DNA from: JANQGH01 sp039177555 | Lineage (GTDB): Bacteria > Pseudomonadota > Alphaproteobacteria > DSM-16000 > Inquilinaceae | DNA: 54,725 nt | Direction: 5' to 3' | Assembly: GCA_039177555.1 (NCBI GenBank) | Contig: JBCDFV010000027.1 | Span: 1-54,725, forward strand | Shown here: positions 34,861 to 43,846 of the stretch, piece after piece | Numbering within the stretch: position 1 is the stretch's first letter | Layout of the letters: each line of letters begins with the position of its first letter | Program-made: the position numbers and the translations under genes | Notes under the pieces: generated by a model | What the model saw: the letters and a program-made list of their open reading frames with translations, nothing else | What the model was told of the DNA's origin: nothing | Databases searched by the model: none

Positions 34861-35793
34861 ATGACCGATTTGAGTGTCGATACACCAACCAGAGCGTTGG
34901 CGAGGCCGGGAGGGGCGACATGGCGTGACTATGTCGCGCTGTTGAAGCCGCGTGTGATGACCCTGGTGGTTTTTTCCGGGATTGCCGGCCTTTTGGTAGC
35001 GCCCGGTGCCCTGCACCCGGTGCTGGCGCTGACCGCGATCCTGTGCATTGCGATCGGTGCCGGGGCCGCCGGCGCGATCAATATGTGGTACGATCGGGAC
35101 ATCGACGCGATCATGGCACGCACCCGCTCGCGGCCGATCGTGCTGGGGCGGATCGCGCCGACCGCCGCGCTGGAATTCGGCGTGATCCTGGCGGTCTTCG
35201 CCGTCATGATCATGGGGCTGGCGGTCAATTGGGTTGCTGCCGCGATCCTGGCGATCGCGACGCTGTTCTATGTCTTCGTCTATACGATGTGGCTGAAGCG
35301 GCGCACGCCGCAGAACATCGTCATCGGCGGCGCGGCCGGCGCCTTTCCGCCGCTGATCGGTTGGGCCGCCGTGACTGGTGATGTCGGCTGGGGCGGCCTC
35401 GTCCTGTTCGCCCTGATCTTCTTCTGGACACCGCCGCATTTCTGGGCCCTGGCGCTGTACCGCAGCGGGGAATACGCCAAGGCGGGCGTGCCGATGCTGC
35501 CGGTGGTCGCGGGCGCGCGCACCACGAAATGGCAGATGCTGATCTACTCGCTGGTGTTGGTGCCGATCGCGATCACGCCGATGCTTCTGGGCATCGGCGG
35601 CTGGTTCTACGGCGTCGGCGCGGTGCTTTTGAGCCTGGTGTTCGTCCTGTGCTGCATCCGTGTTCTGATGGAGGACGGCGAGGCAACGAACTGGCGGGCG
35701 GCCAAGCTGACGTTCGGCTATTCCATCTTCTACCTCTTCGCCCTGTTTGCGCTGTTGATCGTCGATCACGCGCCTGCGGGGGTGGGCATATGA
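34861..35793 (+). CDS. ctaB: protoheme IX farnesyltransferase
   Basis: UbiA-superfamily membrane enzyme converting heme b to heme o, the first step to heme a for CtaD. 310 residues. YVALLKPRVMTLVVFSGIAG, the Asp-rich NMWYDRDIDAIMARTRSRP and FWTPPHFWALAL are diagnostic. The stop overlaps the next small gene (ATGA). The 88-base gap after ctaD shows no clear terminator, so cotranscription is likely. Confidence 0.96.
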   Translation: MTDLSVDTPTRALARPGGATWRDYVALLKPRVMTLVVFSGIAGLLVAPGALHPVLALTAILCIAIGAGAAGAINMWYDRDIDAIMARTRSRPIVLGRIAPTAALEFGVILAVFAVMIMGLAVNWVAAAILAIATLFYVFVYTMWLKRRTPQNIVIGGAAGAFPPLIGWAAVTGDVGWGGLVLFALIFFWTPPHFWALALYRSGEYAKAGVPMLPVVAGARTTKWQMLIYSLVLVPIAITPMLLGIGGWFYGVGAVLLSLVFVLCCIRVLMEDGEATNWRAAKLTFGYSIFYLFALFALLIVDHAPAGVGI

Positions 35794-35942
35794 TGGCCGG
35801 CGAGATGACGGATCAGGAGGTTGCCGAACGCCGGGAGGCTCGGCGCCGCCTGCGCGGCAAGAACCTTGCGATCTTGTTCGTGCTGATCGCCTGGGTGGTG
35901 CTGATCTACATCATCGCCTTTATCAAGTTTCCGACGGGTTGA
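35790..35942 (+). CDS. small single-helix protein between ctaB and ctaG
   Basis: A 50-residue protein: a charged N-terminal half (EVAERREARRRLRGK) followed by one transmembrane helix (about residues 26-44) and a short tail. It starts inside the ctaB stop (ATGA) and ends 4 bases before ctaG. A small protein of this shape in this position is usual in alphaproteobacterial oxidase operons (often named CoxF). It probably helps assemble the oxidase; the exact role is unknown. A second in-frame ATG at 35793 or 35805 could be used. Confidence 0.75.
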   Translation: MMAGEMTDQEVAERREARRRLRGKNLAILFVLIAWVVLIYIIAFIKFPTG

Positions 35943-35946
35943 ACCC

Positions 35947-36615
35947 ATGACAGTTGAGCAAGACAGAAGCCAAAAACGCCGCAACGGGCGGCTGGCGATC
36001 AGCCTGTTCGGCATCGTGGTGGCCATGGGCGGGCTCAGCTTCGCCGCTGTGCCGCTGTACGACCTGTTTTGCAGGGTCACCGGCTTCGGCGGCACGACCC
36101 AGGTCGCGGATGGTTTCTCCACCGACATTCTCGACCGCACGATGCGGGTCCGCTTCACCGCGGACGCCAATCGCGACCTGCCTTGGGAGTTCGAGGCCGA
36201 ACGACGCGAGGTCGAAGTCCGTGTCGGCGAGCCGATGCTGGTCTATTACACCGCTCGCAACCTGAGCGACGAGCCTGTGGCCGGAACGGCGGTTTACAAC
36301 GTCAATCCGCATCGCACCGGCATCTATTTCAACAAGGTTCAGTGTTTCTGCTTCGACGAGCAGATCATCATGCCGGGTGAGGAGGTGACCTTTCCGGTTT
36401 ACTTCTTCGTCGATGCCGCCCTGGATGCGGACCGCGCCATGGACGATGTCCGGGCGATCACGCTGTCCTACACGTTCTTCCCGACTCAGTCGGAAGCGCT
36501 GGACGAGGCGACCGAACACTACTACCAGTCGATTGAGCAGTCGAACGGCGCGCCTTCGGCTGAGGCTGCGCCCGCGGATGTGGTCGCGCCGATTGCCGTC
36601 GCGGCCCGTCAGTGA
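35947..36615 (+). CDS. ctaG: cytochrome c oxidase assembly protein CtaG (Cox11 family)
   Basis: Copper chaperone that delivers CuB to subunit I. A 222-residue protein with one N-terminal transmembrane helix (FGIVVAMGGLSFAAVPLY) and a periplasmic immunoglobulin-like domain. Conserved LFCRVTGFGGTTQ and the copper-binding CFCF motif in NKVQCFCFDEQ are present. The C-terminal alanine-rich tail of about 25 residues is an extension. Part of the oxidase operon. Confidence 0.96.
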   Translation: MTVEQDRSQKRRNGRLAISLFGIVVAMGGLSFAAVPLYDLFCRVTGFGGTTQVADGFSTDILDRTMRVRFTADANRDLPWEFEAERREVEVRVGEPMLVYYTARNLSDEPVAGTAVYNVNPHRTGIYFNKVQCFCFDEQIIMPGEEVTFPVYFFVDAALDADRAMDDVRAITLSYTFFPTQSEALDEATEHYYQSIEQSNGAPSAEAAPADVVAPIAVAARQ

Positions 36616-36648
36616 CGGGGCCGTCAGTAAGGGGAATGTGAGAGAGTT

Positions 36649-37524
36649 ATGACCGACACCACGGCACAGACGCCAGAACCGGACTCAACCGAAGAGGGCG
36701 TTCCGCACCCCTACCATCTGGTCGATCCCAGCCCCTGGCCCCTGGTCGGGTCGATTTCCGGCGGTGTGATGGCCGCAGGGGCCGTCTGGTTCATGCACGA
36801 AGGCGTCTGGTGGCTCCTGGTCCTTGGCCTGGTGGGCGTTCTGATCACCATGTTCATGTGGTGGCGGGACGTGCTGGACGAGTCGATCCGCCAGAAGGCC
36901 CACACCGCCGTCACCAAAATCGGCCTGCGCTACGGCATGATCCTGTTCATCGCGTCGGAGGTGATGTTCTTCGTCGCCTTCTTCTGGGCCTATTTCGATC
37001 CGGCGCTGTTCCCTGCCGACGTCGATCAGTACGGGCGCATGGACTACACCGGCGGTGTCTGGCCGCCGGAAGGGTTCACCGTGGTCGACCCGTTCTACTA
37101 CCCGCTGTTGATGACCATGATCCTCTTGCTGTCGGGCACGACGGTAACCTGGGCGCACCATGCGGTGGTCAAGGGCGACAACAAGGAAGCGGCTCAGGCG
37201 TTGGGCATCTCCGTCTTCCTGGGCCTGGTCTTTGTCCTGATCCAGGCCTACGAGTACACCATCATCCCGTTCAGCTTCCGCGAGGGCGTGATGCCGTCGA
37301 CCTTCTACATGGCGACGGGCTTTCACGGTTTTCACGTGATTGTCGGCACGATCTTCCTGGCGGTCTGCTGGTGGCGGGCCGGCCGGCGCCAGTTCAAGAA
37401 GGACGCGCATGTCGGCTTTGAATCGGCCGCCTGGTACTGGCACTTCGTCGACGTTGTCTGGCTGTTCCTGTTCGGCGCCGTCTATTGGTGGGGCTTCGCC
37501 GACGGGCATTTCGCCCCGCACTAG
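36649..37524 (+). CDS. ctaE: cytochrome c oxidase subunit III
   Basis: Seven-helix, 291-residue subunit that stabilises the catalytic core and proton uptake. HPYHLVDPSPWPL at the N-terminus, FMWWRDVLDE, EVMFFVAFFWAYF and GFHGFHVIVGTIFL, WYWHFVDVVWLFLF are the family's conserved blocks (Glu and His that contact lipid and subunit I). The last gene of the oxidase core; assembly genes follow. Confidence 0.97.
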   Translation: MTDTTAQTPEPDSTEEGVPHPYHLVDPSPWPLVGSISGGVMAAGAVWFMHEGVWWLLVLGLVGVLITMFMWWRDVLDESIRQKAHTAVTKIGLRYGMILFIASEVMFFVAFFWAYFDPALFPADVDQYGRMDYTGGVWPPEGFTVVDPFYYPLLMTMILLLSGTTVTWAHHAVVKGDNKEAAQALGISVFLGLVFVLIQAYEYTIIPFSFREGVMPSTFYMATGFHGFHVIVGTIFLAVCWWRAGRRQFKKDAHVGFESAAWYWHFVDVVWLFLFGAVYWWGFADGHFAPH

Positions 37525-37561
37525 GCCGATAAACCGTCCGCGTTGATGGAGGGCCATAGCG

Positions 37562-37933
37562 ATGGCACCCGTCGCCTCGTATCCTCCCGTTTCGCCCATC
37601 TTGGCGGGCCTGCGCTGTCGCTGTCCGCGCTGCGGCGAAGGCCGCCTCTTCAAGGGCTATCTGACGCTGGTCGACGAATGCGAGCATTGCGGCCTGCATC
37701 TGGCGGATAGCGACAGCGGTGACGGCCCCGCCGTGTTCTTGATCTTCATCGTCGGCTTTCTGGCTGTCGGTCTGGCCATCTGGGTCGAGGTGACGTGGGA
37801 ACCGGCGGTTTGGGTCCACGCGCTGGTCTCTGGCGGCTTCGTCATCGGCCTGTCCCTGCTGCTGCTGCGCCCGGCCAAGGCCTACGTGATGGCGCTGCAG
37901 TACCGCCATCGACGTGACGAGTTCGAAGGCTAG
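37562..37933 (+). CDS. DUF983 family protein
   Basis: A 123-residue membrane protein with an N-terminal zinc-ribbon-like Cys4 motif (CRCPRCGEGRLF and CEHCGLHL) and two transmembrane helices. DUF983 members often stand between ctaE and SURF1 in alphaproteobacterial oxidase clusters, as here. This suggests a role in oxidase biogenesis, perhaps metal-related, but the function is not known. GGAGG about 12 bases before the ATG. Confidence 0.88.
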   Translation: MAPVASYPPVSPILAGLRCRCPRCGEGRLFKGYLTLVDECEHCGLHLADSDSGDGPAVFLIFIVGFLAVGLAIWVEVTWEPAVWVHALVSGGFVIGLSLLLLRPAKAYVMALQYRHRRDEFEG

Positions 37934-37962
37934 CGGCCGCTCACTTGGCCGCCGGAGGCAGG

Positions 37963-38664
37963 TTGTCGCGGATACGCCCTAGGCTTTGGCCGACGCTCAT
38001 CGCGTTGCCGGCCTTTCTCATCCTCATCGGCCTTGGCATCTGGCAGGTCGATCGGCTGGCCTGGAAGACCGAACTGCTTGCCACCATCGACGCCCGCATG
38101 TCGGCCCCGGCCGTCGCCTTGCCGGCCGCGATCGACGACCCGGCGGCCTGGGATTATCGGCGCGTGACGGTCGACGGCACCTTCGAGCCCGGCCAAACCT
38201 TGCACCTCATGAGCCGTGTTCATGCCGGACAGGCCGGCGAACAGGTGATCGTGCCGTTGGTGCGTGACGATGTCGAACGGCCAGGGCAGATCGTGTTGGT
38301 CGATCGGGGCTGGGTGCCGAACGGCTGGCAACCGGATGCCGGAACGGTCGAAGGAACGGTGACCGGCATCTTGCATGTGCCCACCCGGCCGGGAAGGTTT
38401 CAGCCCGCCAATGATCCTGAAGCGAACACATGGTTCTTCGTCGATCTGGACGCGATGGCGTCGGCGGTGGGGGCGGCCGAGGTTTTCCCCCTGGTGCTGT
38501 ACCAGGACGCAGGGCCGACCGATGCGCCGCCCATCGGTGGCCAGTTGCGGGTCGACCTGCCCAATAACCACCTGAACTACGCCATGACCTGGTTCAGCCT
38601 GGCCTTCGTTCTGCTTGTCATCTACGTGCTGTTTCACCTGCGACGACCATCGGAAAAGACATGA
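37963..38664 (+). CDS. SURF1 family oxidase assembly protein
   Basis: Membrane protein that assists heme a insertion into subunit I. A 233-residue protein with an N-terminal helix (ALPAFLILIGLGIWQVDRLAWK in pieces), a large periplasmic domain with YRRVTVDGTFEP and VLVDRGWVP, and a C-terminal helix preceded by NNHLNYAMTWFSLA. I chose TTG at 37963, since GGAGG stands at 37954-37958; a TTG at 37945 is possible but has no ribosome site. There is no ATG or GTG in the region. The stop overlaps the M32 carboxypeptidase start (ATGA). Confidence 0.9.
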   Translation: MSRIRPRLWPTLIALPAFLILIGLGIWQVDRLAWKTELLATIDARMSAPAVALPAAIDDPAAWDYRRVTVDGTFEPGQTLHLMSRVHAGQAGEQVIVPLVRDDVERPGQIVLVDRGWVPNGWQPDAGTVEGTVTGILHVPTRPGRFQPANDPEANTWFFVDLDAMASAVGAAEVFPLVLYQDAGPTDAPPIGGQLRVDLPNNHLNYAMTWFSLAFVLLVIYVLFHLRRPSEKT

Positions 38665-40154
38665 CTGCCTATCAGGAACTGGCTGCGCGGGCCGCACGTA
38701 TGACCGCGATCAGCAATGCGCAGGGCATCTTGGGCTGGGATAACGAAACCCTGATGCCCCACGGTGCGGCCGAAACGCGCTCGGAATCGCTGGCGGCCTT
38801 GGCCTTGGTTCACCACGACATGATCTGCGACCCCAAGCTCGGCGACTTGCTGGAGGAAGCGTCGGGCGAGGACGGGCTCGACGCGTGGCAACGGGCCAAC
38901 ATTCGAGAGTTCCGGCGCGATTGGTTATCGCAGACGGCGCTGCCGCCGGATTTGGTGGAGGCCAGCACAAAGGCGGTTGCACGCTGCGAACTGCGCTGGC
39001 GCCAGGCCCGGCAGGAGGACGACTTTGCCGGCCTGCTGCCCTCCCTGGCCGAAGTCTTGCGGCTGCAGCGCGAGATTGGCAAAGCCAAGGGTGAAAGGCT
39101 GGGCCTGTCGACCTACGACGCCTTGTTGGATCAATTTGAGCCCGGACTGACCGCCGAACGGATAACGGTCCTGTTCGACGATCTCGCCGGCTTTCTGCCG
39201 GACTTTATCGGCGCCGTCCTCGACCGTCAGGCCAGCGAGCCCGCCCCGGTAGAGCCGCAGGGCCCGTTCCCGATCCCCATTCAGAAGGACCTCGCCAAGG
39301 CCTTCATGACCACGGTCGGTTTCGATTTCGAGCGGGGCCGGCTGGACGAGTCCACCCACCCGTTCTGTGGCGGCGCCGACAATGATGTGCGCATCACGAC
39401 CCGCTACAACGAGGATCGCTTCGCCTCCGCCCTGCTGGGCGTTCTGCACGAGTCCGGCCATGCGCTGTACGAGCAGGGTCGGCCGAAGCACTGGCTGAAC
39501 CAGCCGGTCGGCCGGTCGCGCGGCATGGGCGTGCATGAAAGCCAGTCCCTGATCATCGAAATGCAGGCCGCGCGCAGCCGTCAGTTTCTGTCCTACGCAG
39601 CGCCTATCCTGCGCGAGGCCTTCGGCGGCGAGGGGCCGGCCTGGGCTGCGGACAATCTGTACCGGCTCTACACCAGGGTCTCGCGCAGCCTGATCCGCGT
39701 CGATGCCGACGAGGTGACGTATCCAGCCCACATCATTCTGCGCTTCCGCCTGGAAAAGGCGATGATCGAGGACGAACTGCCGCTTGCCGACCTGCCGGCC
39801 GCGTGGGCGGACGCAATGGACGAACTGGTCGGCATCACACCACCGGACGACCGGCAAGGCTGCCTGCAGGACATCCACTGGCCGGCTGGTGGCTGGGGCT
39901 ATTTCCCGACCTATACGATCGGCGCCATGACCGCGGCGCAGATGTTCGATGCCGCCAAGCGGGCCCGGCCGGCGCTGCCGGACTGTTTGGCGGCGGGGGA
40001 TTTCGGCCCGTTGGTGGGGTGGCTGCGCGAGAACGTGCACGGCCTTGGCTGTCTCTATGAGGCCGACGAGCTGCTGGTCCGCGCCACCGGCCGGCCCCTC
40101 GACGCCGGCATCTTCGAAAACCATCTGCGTCAACGCTATCTTGACGGCGGTTAG
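38661..40154 (+). CDS. M32 family carboxypeptidase
   Basis: Cytosolic zinc carboxypeptidase (Taq type), removing C-terminal residues from peptides. The 497-residue, all-helical protein contains the zinc motif HESGH at 263-267, a downstream MGVHESQS with the third ligand Glu, and RITTRYNED and the YPAHIILRFRLEKA blocks. It overlaps SURF1 by 4 bases and is probably read from the oxidase operon's end, with no obvious functional link. Confidence 0.94.
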   Translation: MTAYQELAARAARMTAISNAQGILGWDNETLMPHGAAETRSESLAALALVHHDMICDPKLGDLLEEASGEDGLDAWQRANIREFRRDWLSQTALPPDLVEASTKAVARCELRWRQARQEDDFAGLLPSLAEVLRLQREIGKAKGERLGLSTYDALLDQFEPGLTAERITVLFDDLAGFLPDFIGAVLDRQASEPAPVEPQGPFPIPIQKDLAKAFMTTVGFDFERGRLDESTHPFCGGADNDVRITTRYNEDRFASALLGVLHESGHALYEQGRPKHWLNQPVGRSRGMGVHESQSLIIEMQAARSRQFLSYAAPILREAFGGEGPAWAADNLYRLYTRVSRSLIRVDADEVTYPAHIILRFRLEKAMIEDELPLADLPAAWADAMDELVGITPPDDRQGCLQDIHWPAGGWGYFPTYTIGAMTAAQMFDAAKRARPALPDCLAAGDFGPLVGWLRENVHGLGCLYEADELLVRATGRPLDAGIFENHLRQRYLDGG

Positions 40155-40191
40155 GTACTGTTAGGCATCGTGAACCAGAATGGGGCCGGAG

Positions 40192-40443
40192 ATGTCGGTC
40201 CGTTGGATGATTACGGCAATGGCAGCGGTCTTCTTGCTCGCCGGGTGTGCCCAACCGCCGCCCTTCGGCATCAGCGAGGCGGAATGGGCGGCGCTGACGC
40301 CTGAAGAGCGGCGCGAGCTGTTGGACCTGGACGGCGAACTCGACAATCTCGCCCGCGACCAGCGCGAGGCCCAGATCCAGGCCGAGGAACGCCGCCGCGA
40401 TCGGTTCTGTGCCTACGGTGTTGGCGTCTATTGCAACCGCTGA
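40192..40443 (+). CDS. small lipoprotein with a C-terminal Cys pair
   Basis: An 83-residue predicted lipoprotein. A hydrophobic signal segment ends in the lipobox LAGC, then a short linker, a charged helical stretch (EERRELLDLDGELDNLARDQREAQ region) likely coiled-coil, and a tail FCAYGVGVYCNR with two cysteines eight residues apart that could form a disulfide. An ATG at 40180 is an alternative start. It lies alone between the carboxypeptidase and thrC. I do not recognise the family. Confidence 0.6.
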   Translation: MSVRWMITAMAAVFLLAGCAQPPPFGISEAEWAALTPEERRELLDLDGELDNLARDQREAQIQAEERRRDRFCAYGVGVYCNR

Positions 40444-40522
40444 CCTTGCGCCTTCAAACCGCGCTCTTTAGGGTGCCGCCCCTTCGCTGACGCGCATCGG
40501 AAAAGGGACGGGAAATCAGGCC

Positions 40523-41932
40523 TTGCGGTACATCAGCACACGGGGCGCAGCACCAGCCCTTGCCTTCGACGACGTGCTGCTGGCCGGCCTGGCCAGGGAC
40601 GGCGGCCTGTACGTGCCGGAGGCCTGGCCGCGCTTCTCGGCCAACGACATCCGCGCGTTGCGCGGTTTGACCTACGCTGAACTGGCCGTCCGGGTCATGG
40701 CGCCGTTTGTCGGGCCGGCGATCGCGGAACGCGAGTTCTCCGCCATGGTCGAGGACGCCTATGCCGGTTTCAACCACGCAGCCGTAGCGCCGATCGCCCA
40801 GCTCGACGCCAATGATTGGCTGATGGAGCTGTTTCACGGGCCGACCCTGGCGTTCAAGGATTACGCGCTGCAACTCGTCGGCCGTCTGTTCGATCATGTC
40901 TTGGCGGCGAAGGCGGAGCGGATCACCATCGTCGGCGCCACGTCCGGCGACACCGGGTCGGCCGCGATCGAGGCCTGCCGCGACCGAGAGGCGATCGACA
41001 TCTTCATCCTGCACCCCAAGGGCAGGGTGTCCGAGGTGCAGCGCCGCCAGATGACCAGCGTACTGTCGCCCAACGTGTTCAACATCGCCGTCGAGGGCTC
41101 GTTCGACGATTGTCAGGATCTGGTCAAGGCGATGTTCGGTGACGATCGGTTCCGCGACCAGGTCAACCTGTCGGCGGTCAACTCGATCAACTGGGCCCGT
41201 ATAATGGCTCAGATCGTCTATTACGCCTTTGCGGCAACCGCGCTTGGCGCGCCCGACCGTGCCTTGTCCTTCGCCGTGCCGACGGGCAATTTCGGCAACG
41301 TCTTCGCCGGCTATGCCGCGCGCGCCATGGGTTTCCCGATAGAGCGCCTGGTCGTCGGCAGCAACCGCAACGATATTCTCGATCGCTTCTTTAAGACGGG
41401 TGCGATGGAGACACGCACCGTCGTACCGACGCTCAGCCCATCCATGGACATCCAGATCTCCAGCAACTTCGAACGCTTGCTGTTCGATCTGTTCGACCGC
41501 GACGGTGCGGCCTTGAGCGCCCAAATCGCCGCCTTCCGGCAAACCGGGCGCTTCGATGTCACCGACAACCAGTTGGGCCACGCGCGCGCCGGGTTCGACA
41601 GCCACCGGCTGGACGACGACGAGACCGTCGCCGAAATCGCCCGCATTCGCGAAGAAACAGGGCTCACCGTCGACCCCCACACGGCGATCGGCATCGCGTC
41701 GGGTCGGGCCAAGCGCGGCGATCCGTCCGTGCCGATGGTGGCGCTGGCGACGGCGCACCCGGCGAAGTTCGCCGATGCCGTCGAACGGGCGACGGGCGAG
41801 CGGCCGGCGCTGCCAAACCATCTTGCCGACCTATATGATCGGCCGGAACGCTGTATCGACTTGCCCAATGAACTCGCAACGATACAGAATTACGTCTTAA
41901 CGCACGCGCGGCGGGCGAGGGAGGTTGCATGA
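40523..41932 (+). CDS. thrC: threonine synthase
   Basis: PLP enzyme making threonine from O-phosphohomoserine. The 469-residue protein starts RYISTRGAAP, carries the PLP lysine K112 in TLAFKDYALQ, ATSGDTGSAA, NSINWARI and the VPTGNFGN glycine-rich loop. The only start that gives the conserved N-terminus is TTG at 40523; no ATG or GTG lies in frame close upstream. It overlaps the next M16 gene (ATGA), a usual alphaproteobacterial order. Confidence 0.96.
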   Translation: MRYISTRGAAPALAFDDVLLAGLARDGGLYVPEAWPRFSANDIRALRGLTYAELAVRVMAPFVGPAIAEREFSAMVEDAYAGFNHAAVAPIAQLDANDWLMELFHGPTLAFKDYALQLVGRLFDHVLAAKAERITIVGATSGDTGSAAIEACRDREAIDIFILHPKGRVSEVQRRQMTSVLSPNVFNIAVEGSFDDCQDLVKAMFGDDRFRDQVNLSAVNSINWARIMAQIVYYAFAATALGAPDRALSFAVPTGNFGNVFAGYAARAMGFPIERLVVGSNRNDILDRFFKTGAMETRTVVPTLSPSMDIQISSNFERLLFDLFDRDGAALSAQIAAFRQTGRFDVTDNQLGHARAGFDSHRLDDDETVAEIARIREETGLTVDPHTAIGIASGRAKRGDPSVPMVALATAHPAKFADAVERATGERPALPNHLADLYDRPERCIDLPNELATIQNYVLTHARRAREVA

Positions 41933-43185
41933 CGGTTCGGGTCAGCACGCTGGCCAACGGGTTGCGGGTCGCATCCGATCCGATGGCGTCGGTTGAGAGT
42001 GTTTCACTCGGCGTCTGGGTCGGTGCCGGAACGCGCTATGAAACGCCGGAGGTCAACGGCGTGGCCCATCTGTTGGAGCATATGGTCTTCAAGGGCACGA
42101 GGCGCCGCAACGCCCAGCAGATCGCGGAGGAGATCGAGGCCGTTGGCGGGCACCTGAATGCCTATACCAGCCGGGAAACGACCGCCTATTACGCCAAGGT
42201 TTTGAAAGACGACGCCGATCTTGCCTTGGACATGGTCGCCGACCTGCTGCAGCACGCCACGCTGGACGAGACGGAGTTGAAGCGTGAGCGCGAGGTCGTG
42301 ATCCAGGAAATCGGGCAAGCGCACGATACGCCCGACGACGTCGTGTTCGACCATTTCCAGGCGGCGGCCTTCCCTGATCAGCCGATCGGTCGGCCGGTCT
42401 TGGGCACGACGGATGTGGTCGGCCACCTGGATCGGGCGGATGTCGCCCGCTATCGCGGCGGCCATTATGGCGCCGACGCCATGGTCCTGGTCGCCGCCGG
42501 CAATGTCGATCATGACTGGCTGGTCGAGCGCGCCGACACGCTGTTTGCCGATCTGGAACCGTGCGATCAGCAGGCGACGTCGCCGGCCGCCTATGAAGGC
42601 GGGGAGTTCCGGCAGGATCGGGACCTGGAACAGTTGCACATGCTGCTCGGCTTCCCGGGCATCAGCTATCATGACCCGGAGTTCTATGCGACCTCGGTCC
42701 TGTCGATGTTGCTGGGCGGGGGCATGTCGTCGCGGCTGTTTCAGGAAATCCGGGAAAAGCGTGGTCTGGTCTACTCCGTCTACAGCTTCACCAGCGCGTA
42801 CAGCGACGGCGGCCTGTTCGGCATCTATGCCGGCACGGGTGGAGACGAGACCGCCGAACTGATCCCGGTCCTGTGCGACGAGATCGCGACGGTCGCCAAG
42901 ACGGTCTCCGACGAGGAGGTCGCGCGGGCCCGCGCGCAGTTGAAGGCGAGCCAGTTGATGGGGCTGGAATCCACCTCCGGCCGCTGCGAACAGCTCGGCA
43001 ATCAGATGCTGATCTTTAACCGGCCGCTGCCGGTCGCGGAGACCGTCGCCAAGATCGATGCCGTTGACGCGCAAGCGGTTGCAAACGCGGCCCAGCGATT
43101 GTTCACTGGTCGTCCGACATTGGCGGCGCTGGGACAAGTTGGAAAGCTGGAATCCTATGATCGGATCGCGGCGCGACTGGGCTGA
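41929..43185 (+). CDS. M16 family protease, mitochondrial-processing-peptidase-like
   Basis: A 418-residue cytosolic M16 peptidase with the full zinc motif: HLLEH at 47-51, followed by MVFKGT, and a downstream EREVVIQEIG with the third ligand Glu. The glycine-rich LGGGMSSRLFQEIREKRGLVYSV segment (in pieces) is the substrate-binding half of beta-MPP-type enzymes. No signal peptide. It is distinct from the two periplasmic M16 genes in this window and sits in the thrC-M16-GNAT arrangement. Substrates are unknown. Confidence 0.93.
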   Translation: MTVRVSTLANGLRVASDPMASVESVSLGVWVGAGTRYETPEVNGVAHLLEHMVFKGTRRRNAQQIAEEIEAVGGHLNAYTSRETTAYYAKVLKDDADLALDMVADLLQHATLDETELKREREVVIQEIGQAHDTPDDVVFDHFQAAAFPDQPIGRPVLGTTDVVGHLDRADVARYRGGHYGADAMVLVAAGNVDHDWLVERADTLFADLEPCDQQATSPAAYEGGEFRQDRDLEQLHMLLGFPGISYHDPEFYATSVLSMLLGGGMSSRLFQEIREKRGLVYSVYSFTSAYSDGGLFGIYAGTGGDETAELIPVLCDEIATVAKTVSDEEVARARAQLKASQLMGLESTSGRCEQLGNQMLIFNRPLPVAETVAKIDAVDAQAVANAAQRLFTGRPTLAALGQVGKLESYDRIAARLG

Positions 43186-43846
43186 CCTGATAGGACCGGA
43201 GGCCACGGACAGGGTCCTTGGCCTGCTGCGGCCGACGCTCGGCCGCAACACCTTTCCGGCTGTTCGGCTGGAAACCAACCGGCTTTACATCCGCCATGCC
43301 CGGCCGAAGGACTGGAAGGCTTGGGCCGCGCTGCGCCGCGCCAATCGCGAGTTTCTGACGCCGTGGGAGCCGACCTGGCCGGCCGATGCGTTCAGCCGCC
43401 GCACCTTCGTTCGGCGCCTGCGCCGGCAACTGGCGGACTGGAAGGCCGATCGCGGTTATTCGCTGCTGGTGTTTTCGCGCGCCGATGATCAGCTCGTCGG
43501 TGGCGTGACGCTGAGCGCAGTACGCCGCGGTGTCGCCCAGATGGCCTCGATGGGCTATTGGGTCGGCGAGGCTTTCACCCGGCGCGGCTATATGTCGGAG
43601 GCGGCGAAGTCGGTTCTCGGCTTCGGGTTTCGCCAGCTTGGCTTGCATCGGATCGAGGCCGCCTGCCTGCCGAACAACGAGGCCAGCCGGCGGCTGCTGC
43701 TGCGGGTTGGCTTCACCGAAGAGGGTTTCGCGAAGGCCTATCTCAGGATCAACGGATCCTGGCGGGATCACATCCTGTTCGGCATGGCCCGCGAGGGCTT
43801 CGAGACGCTCTACCCCGAACCGTCAGGCGTGTCCGGCGTCCGTTGA
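43157..43846 (+). CDS. GNAT N-acetyltransferase, RimJ-like
   Basis: A 229-residue acetyltransferase of the ribosomal-protein N-acetyltransferase type. VRLETNRLYIRHARPKDWKAW opens the fold; MGYWVGEAFTRRGYMSEA is the acetyl-CoA-binding loop (Q/RxxGxG/A variant) and NNEASRRLLLRVGF the closing motif. The start overlaps the M16 gene end by 29 bases (ATG at 43157), suggesting coupled expression. Its stop overlaps the convergent yqgE by 24 bases. The true acceptor protein is not known. Confidence 0.85.
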   Translation: MIGSRRDWADLIGPEATDRVLGLLRPTLGRNTFPAVRLETNRLYIRHARPKDWKAWAALRRANREFLTPWEPTWPADAFSRRTFVRRLRRQLADWKADRGYSLLVFSRADDQLVGGVTLSAVRRGVAQMASMGYWVGEAFTRRGYMSEAAKSVLGFGFRQLGLHRIEAACLPNNEASRRLLLRVGFTEEGFAKAYLRINGSWRDHILFGMAREGFETLYPEPSGVSGVR

